Shown in pieces: positions 62,951 to 64,000 of a DNA stretch of 64,000 nt; positions within the stretch are counted from its first letter, which is position 1; each line of letters starts with the position of its first letter. This DNA comes from Rummeliibacillus sp963792445. GTDB lineage: Bacteria > Bacillota > Bacilli > Bacillales_A > Planococcaceae. The notes below the pieces were generated by a model, which ran no database searches, was not told the DNA's origin, and saw nothing but the letters and a program-made list of their open reading frames with translations. The stretch covers positions 1 through 64,000 of the forward strand of contig CAWBWO010000014.1 of assembly GCA_963792445.1 (NCBI GenBank), given 5' to 3'. A program made the position numbers and the translations under genes.

Positions 62951-62986
62951 AAAAGAGCTGAGATTCGCATCAATCTCAGCTCTTTT
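62951..62986 (+). terminator. Terminator of the MMPL gene
   Basis: AAAAGAGCTGAGATT and AATCTCAGCTCTTTT form a perfect stem with a six-base loop. Confidence 0.88.
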
Positions 62987-63271
62987 ACTGAAAAATGCTT
63001 AAAACATAAGCCTTTCCTTTGAATTAATACATACACTTTATAAAGATATAAAAATACTATTTTTCTTTTATAATAAGACAAAAATACTATTATTATCTTA
63101 TTTTTTAAATATTTTAAATTTACTAAAAATTATATAGACGAAATGGTATGAATCAATTACAATATGAATGTGAAAATAGTTTGTATAGATTATGGATATT
63201 TTTAATTGTTTCAGATTATCTAAAATTATCTGAAATATCAAAAAATATAGATAAAACAAGGGGGATATTAC
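62987..63271 (+). other. Leader of the branched-chain amino-acid binding protein gene
   Basis: AT-rich. AAAATACTATT is repeated at 63051-63061 and 63081-63091, with a TATAAT (63069-63074) between. Downstream is TTTCAGAT...ATCTGAAA (63209-63235). No gene is seen. Confidence 0.4.
63224..63238. promoter_or_regulatory. CodY-like box
   Basis: AATTATCTGAAATAT differs at three of 15 positions from the CodY consensus AATTTTCWGAAAATT and lies 33 bases before a branched-chain amino-acid transport gene. CodY senses these amino acids, so the placement is sensible. Confidence 0.35.
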
Positions 63272-64000
63272 ATGAAACACAAAAACAAATTGAAACGTTA
63301 TGCTTCGGTATTTTTAGCTTCATCTCTAGTTGTTGGGATTCTAGCAGGATGTGGTAGTAAAGAAAATACTTCATCAGGAAGTAATGGGAGTAAAAGCGAT
63401 GAAATTAAAGTGGGCTTGAATCTAGAGTTGTCTGGTCCAGTAGCATCTTACGGCTCTGGTATTTCGAAAGGGGCAAAACTTGCAATTGATGAGATAAACA
63501 AAGCTGGTGGTATTGATGGTAAGAAAATCGTTCCAGTAGAAATTGACAATAAATCAGATGCAGCAGAAGCAACAACTGCTGCCATTAAATTAGCTACTCA
63601 AGAAAAAGTTGTAGCACAAATTGGTTCAGCAACTTCAGGTGATACAGTTGCTGCAGTACAAATTGCAAATAAGAACAAGATGCCAATTATCGGACCATCT
63701 GCAACCTCTGAAACAGTAACGATTAATGAAAAAGGCGAGTTAAATGAGTATGCTTTCCGTACATGCTTTATCGATCCATTCCAGGGTCAGATTGCTGCAA
63801 ACTTTGCTCTTAATACTTTAAAAACAAAAAATGTAGCAATTTTTGCTGATAGTGCGAGTGATTATGCAAAAGGGTTAGCAAAATCATTTAAAGAAACAGT
63901 GGAGAAAAACGGAGGGACAGTTGTAGCAGAAGAATCTTATGTAGCGAAGGATACAGATTTCAAATCTACTTTAACTCGTCTAAAATCGAAAAAACCTGAT
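63272..64000 (+). CDS. Branched-chain amino-acid ABC transporter, substrate-binding lipoprotein (LivJ-like), 5' part
   Basis: The gene runs off the window; 243 codons are visible from the ATG at 63272 (AAGGGGG upstream). Lipoprotein signal with lipobox ILAGC (Cys at about 25), then a Ser/Asn-rich linker. The periplasmic-binding fold type I follows: IKVGLNLELSGPVASYGSGISKGAKLAIDEINKAGGIDGKKI, KVVAQIGSATSGDTVAAVQIANKNKMPIIGPSATSETVT, YAFRTCFIDPFQGQIAANFAL. This matches Leu/Ile/Val-binding proteins. Permease and ATPase genes are expected downstream, outside the window. Confidence 0.92.
   Translation, partial: MKHKNKLKRYASVFLASSLVVGILAGCGSKENTSSGSNGSKSDEIKVGLNLELSGPVASYGSGISKGAKLAIDEINKAGGIDGKKIVPVEIDNKSDAAEATTAAIKLATQEKVVAQIGSATSGDTVAAVQIANKNKMPIIGPSATSETVTINEKGELNEYAFRTCFIDPFQGQIAANFALNTLKTKNVAIFADSASDYAKGLAKSFKETVEKNGGTVVAEESYVAKDTDFKSTLTRLKSKKPD

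Noticed and set aside
63148..63357. A 69-aa frame overlapping the start of the last gene.
   Set aside because: It is out of frame with the lipoprotein gene starting at 63272, which has a ribosome site, signal peptide and lipobox.

Overview
The window is 64 kb of AT-rich Firmicutes chromosome from close to the replication origin. It opens in the last part of walK and continues walH-walI-walJ-htrC-yyzF-rlmH, the usual origin-proximal gene order of Bacillales. Two other origin-type signals agree: a cluster of DnaA boxes before rlmH (4886-5298) and a perfect match to the ParB site parS (28778-28793). The LysM/M14 endopeptidase at 28873-30063 has the length (396 aa) and architecture I remember for endopeptidase I of Lysinibacillus sphaericus, so Lysinibacillus or a close relative in the Planococcaceae/Caryophanaceae is the best guess. 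No rRNA, tRNA, IS element or CRISPR array was seen.

Layout. 1-5.8 kb: Wal cluster, HtrA-type protease, RlmH. 5.9-7.7 kb: class V aminotransferase and a DUF1398 protein. 7.8-9.9 kb: a plasmid-type partition locus on the chromosome, with repeats, an intact ParM-like actin gene and a frameshifted ParR-like gene. 10-13 kb: BrnQ and an MFS exporter. 13.2-15.4 kb: a 1.1-kb tandem duplication carrying a two-domain VOC protein. 15.6-20.8 kb: Nudix hydrolase, small membrane protein, a UgtP-like glycosyltransferase flanked by a decayed and an intact copy of the start of a small gene, and Mqo. 21-27.4 kb: an unrecognised cluster of an ATP-grasp ligase, two large paralogues with a conserved Cys...His...Asn pattern, and a divergent GNAT. 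27.5-32.6 kb: hydrolase, decayed HAAS/DUF1700-type genes with parS, endopeptidase, PgeF, amino-acid permease. 33-41.8 kb: small unknowns, VOC protein, chemoreceptor, GMP reductase, a lone ATP-grasp gene and an acidic protein. 41.9-44.7 kb: lysine riboswitch with an amino-acid ABC transporter. 44.8-50.4 kb: pirin, GlnK-GlnL-like two-component system with a glutamate/dicarboxylate symporter, orphan response regulator. 50.4-56 kb: GntR, CoA-transferase, HMG-CoA-lyase-like gene (frameshifted) and TRAP transporter. 56.2-64 kb: PrsA-like fragment, two methyltransferases, MarR-MFS, TetR-MMPL, and the start of a branched-chain amino-acid binding protein.

How they fit. Several units read as small circuits: lysine riboswitch over its transporter; PurR-box-like arms over guaC; GlnK-GlnL next to a symporter whose promoter has a 10-bp-period direct repeat on the -35 region; GntR with a TRAP/CoA-transferase/lyase catabolic operon. 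The best candidate for something undescribed is the ATP-grasp / paired Cys-His-Asn protein / GNAT cluster at 21070-27394. The ParM-type locus beside the origin is second. Gene decay is frequent: ParR-like, HAAS-type, HMG-CoA-lyase-like and a partial small-gene copy are all broken.
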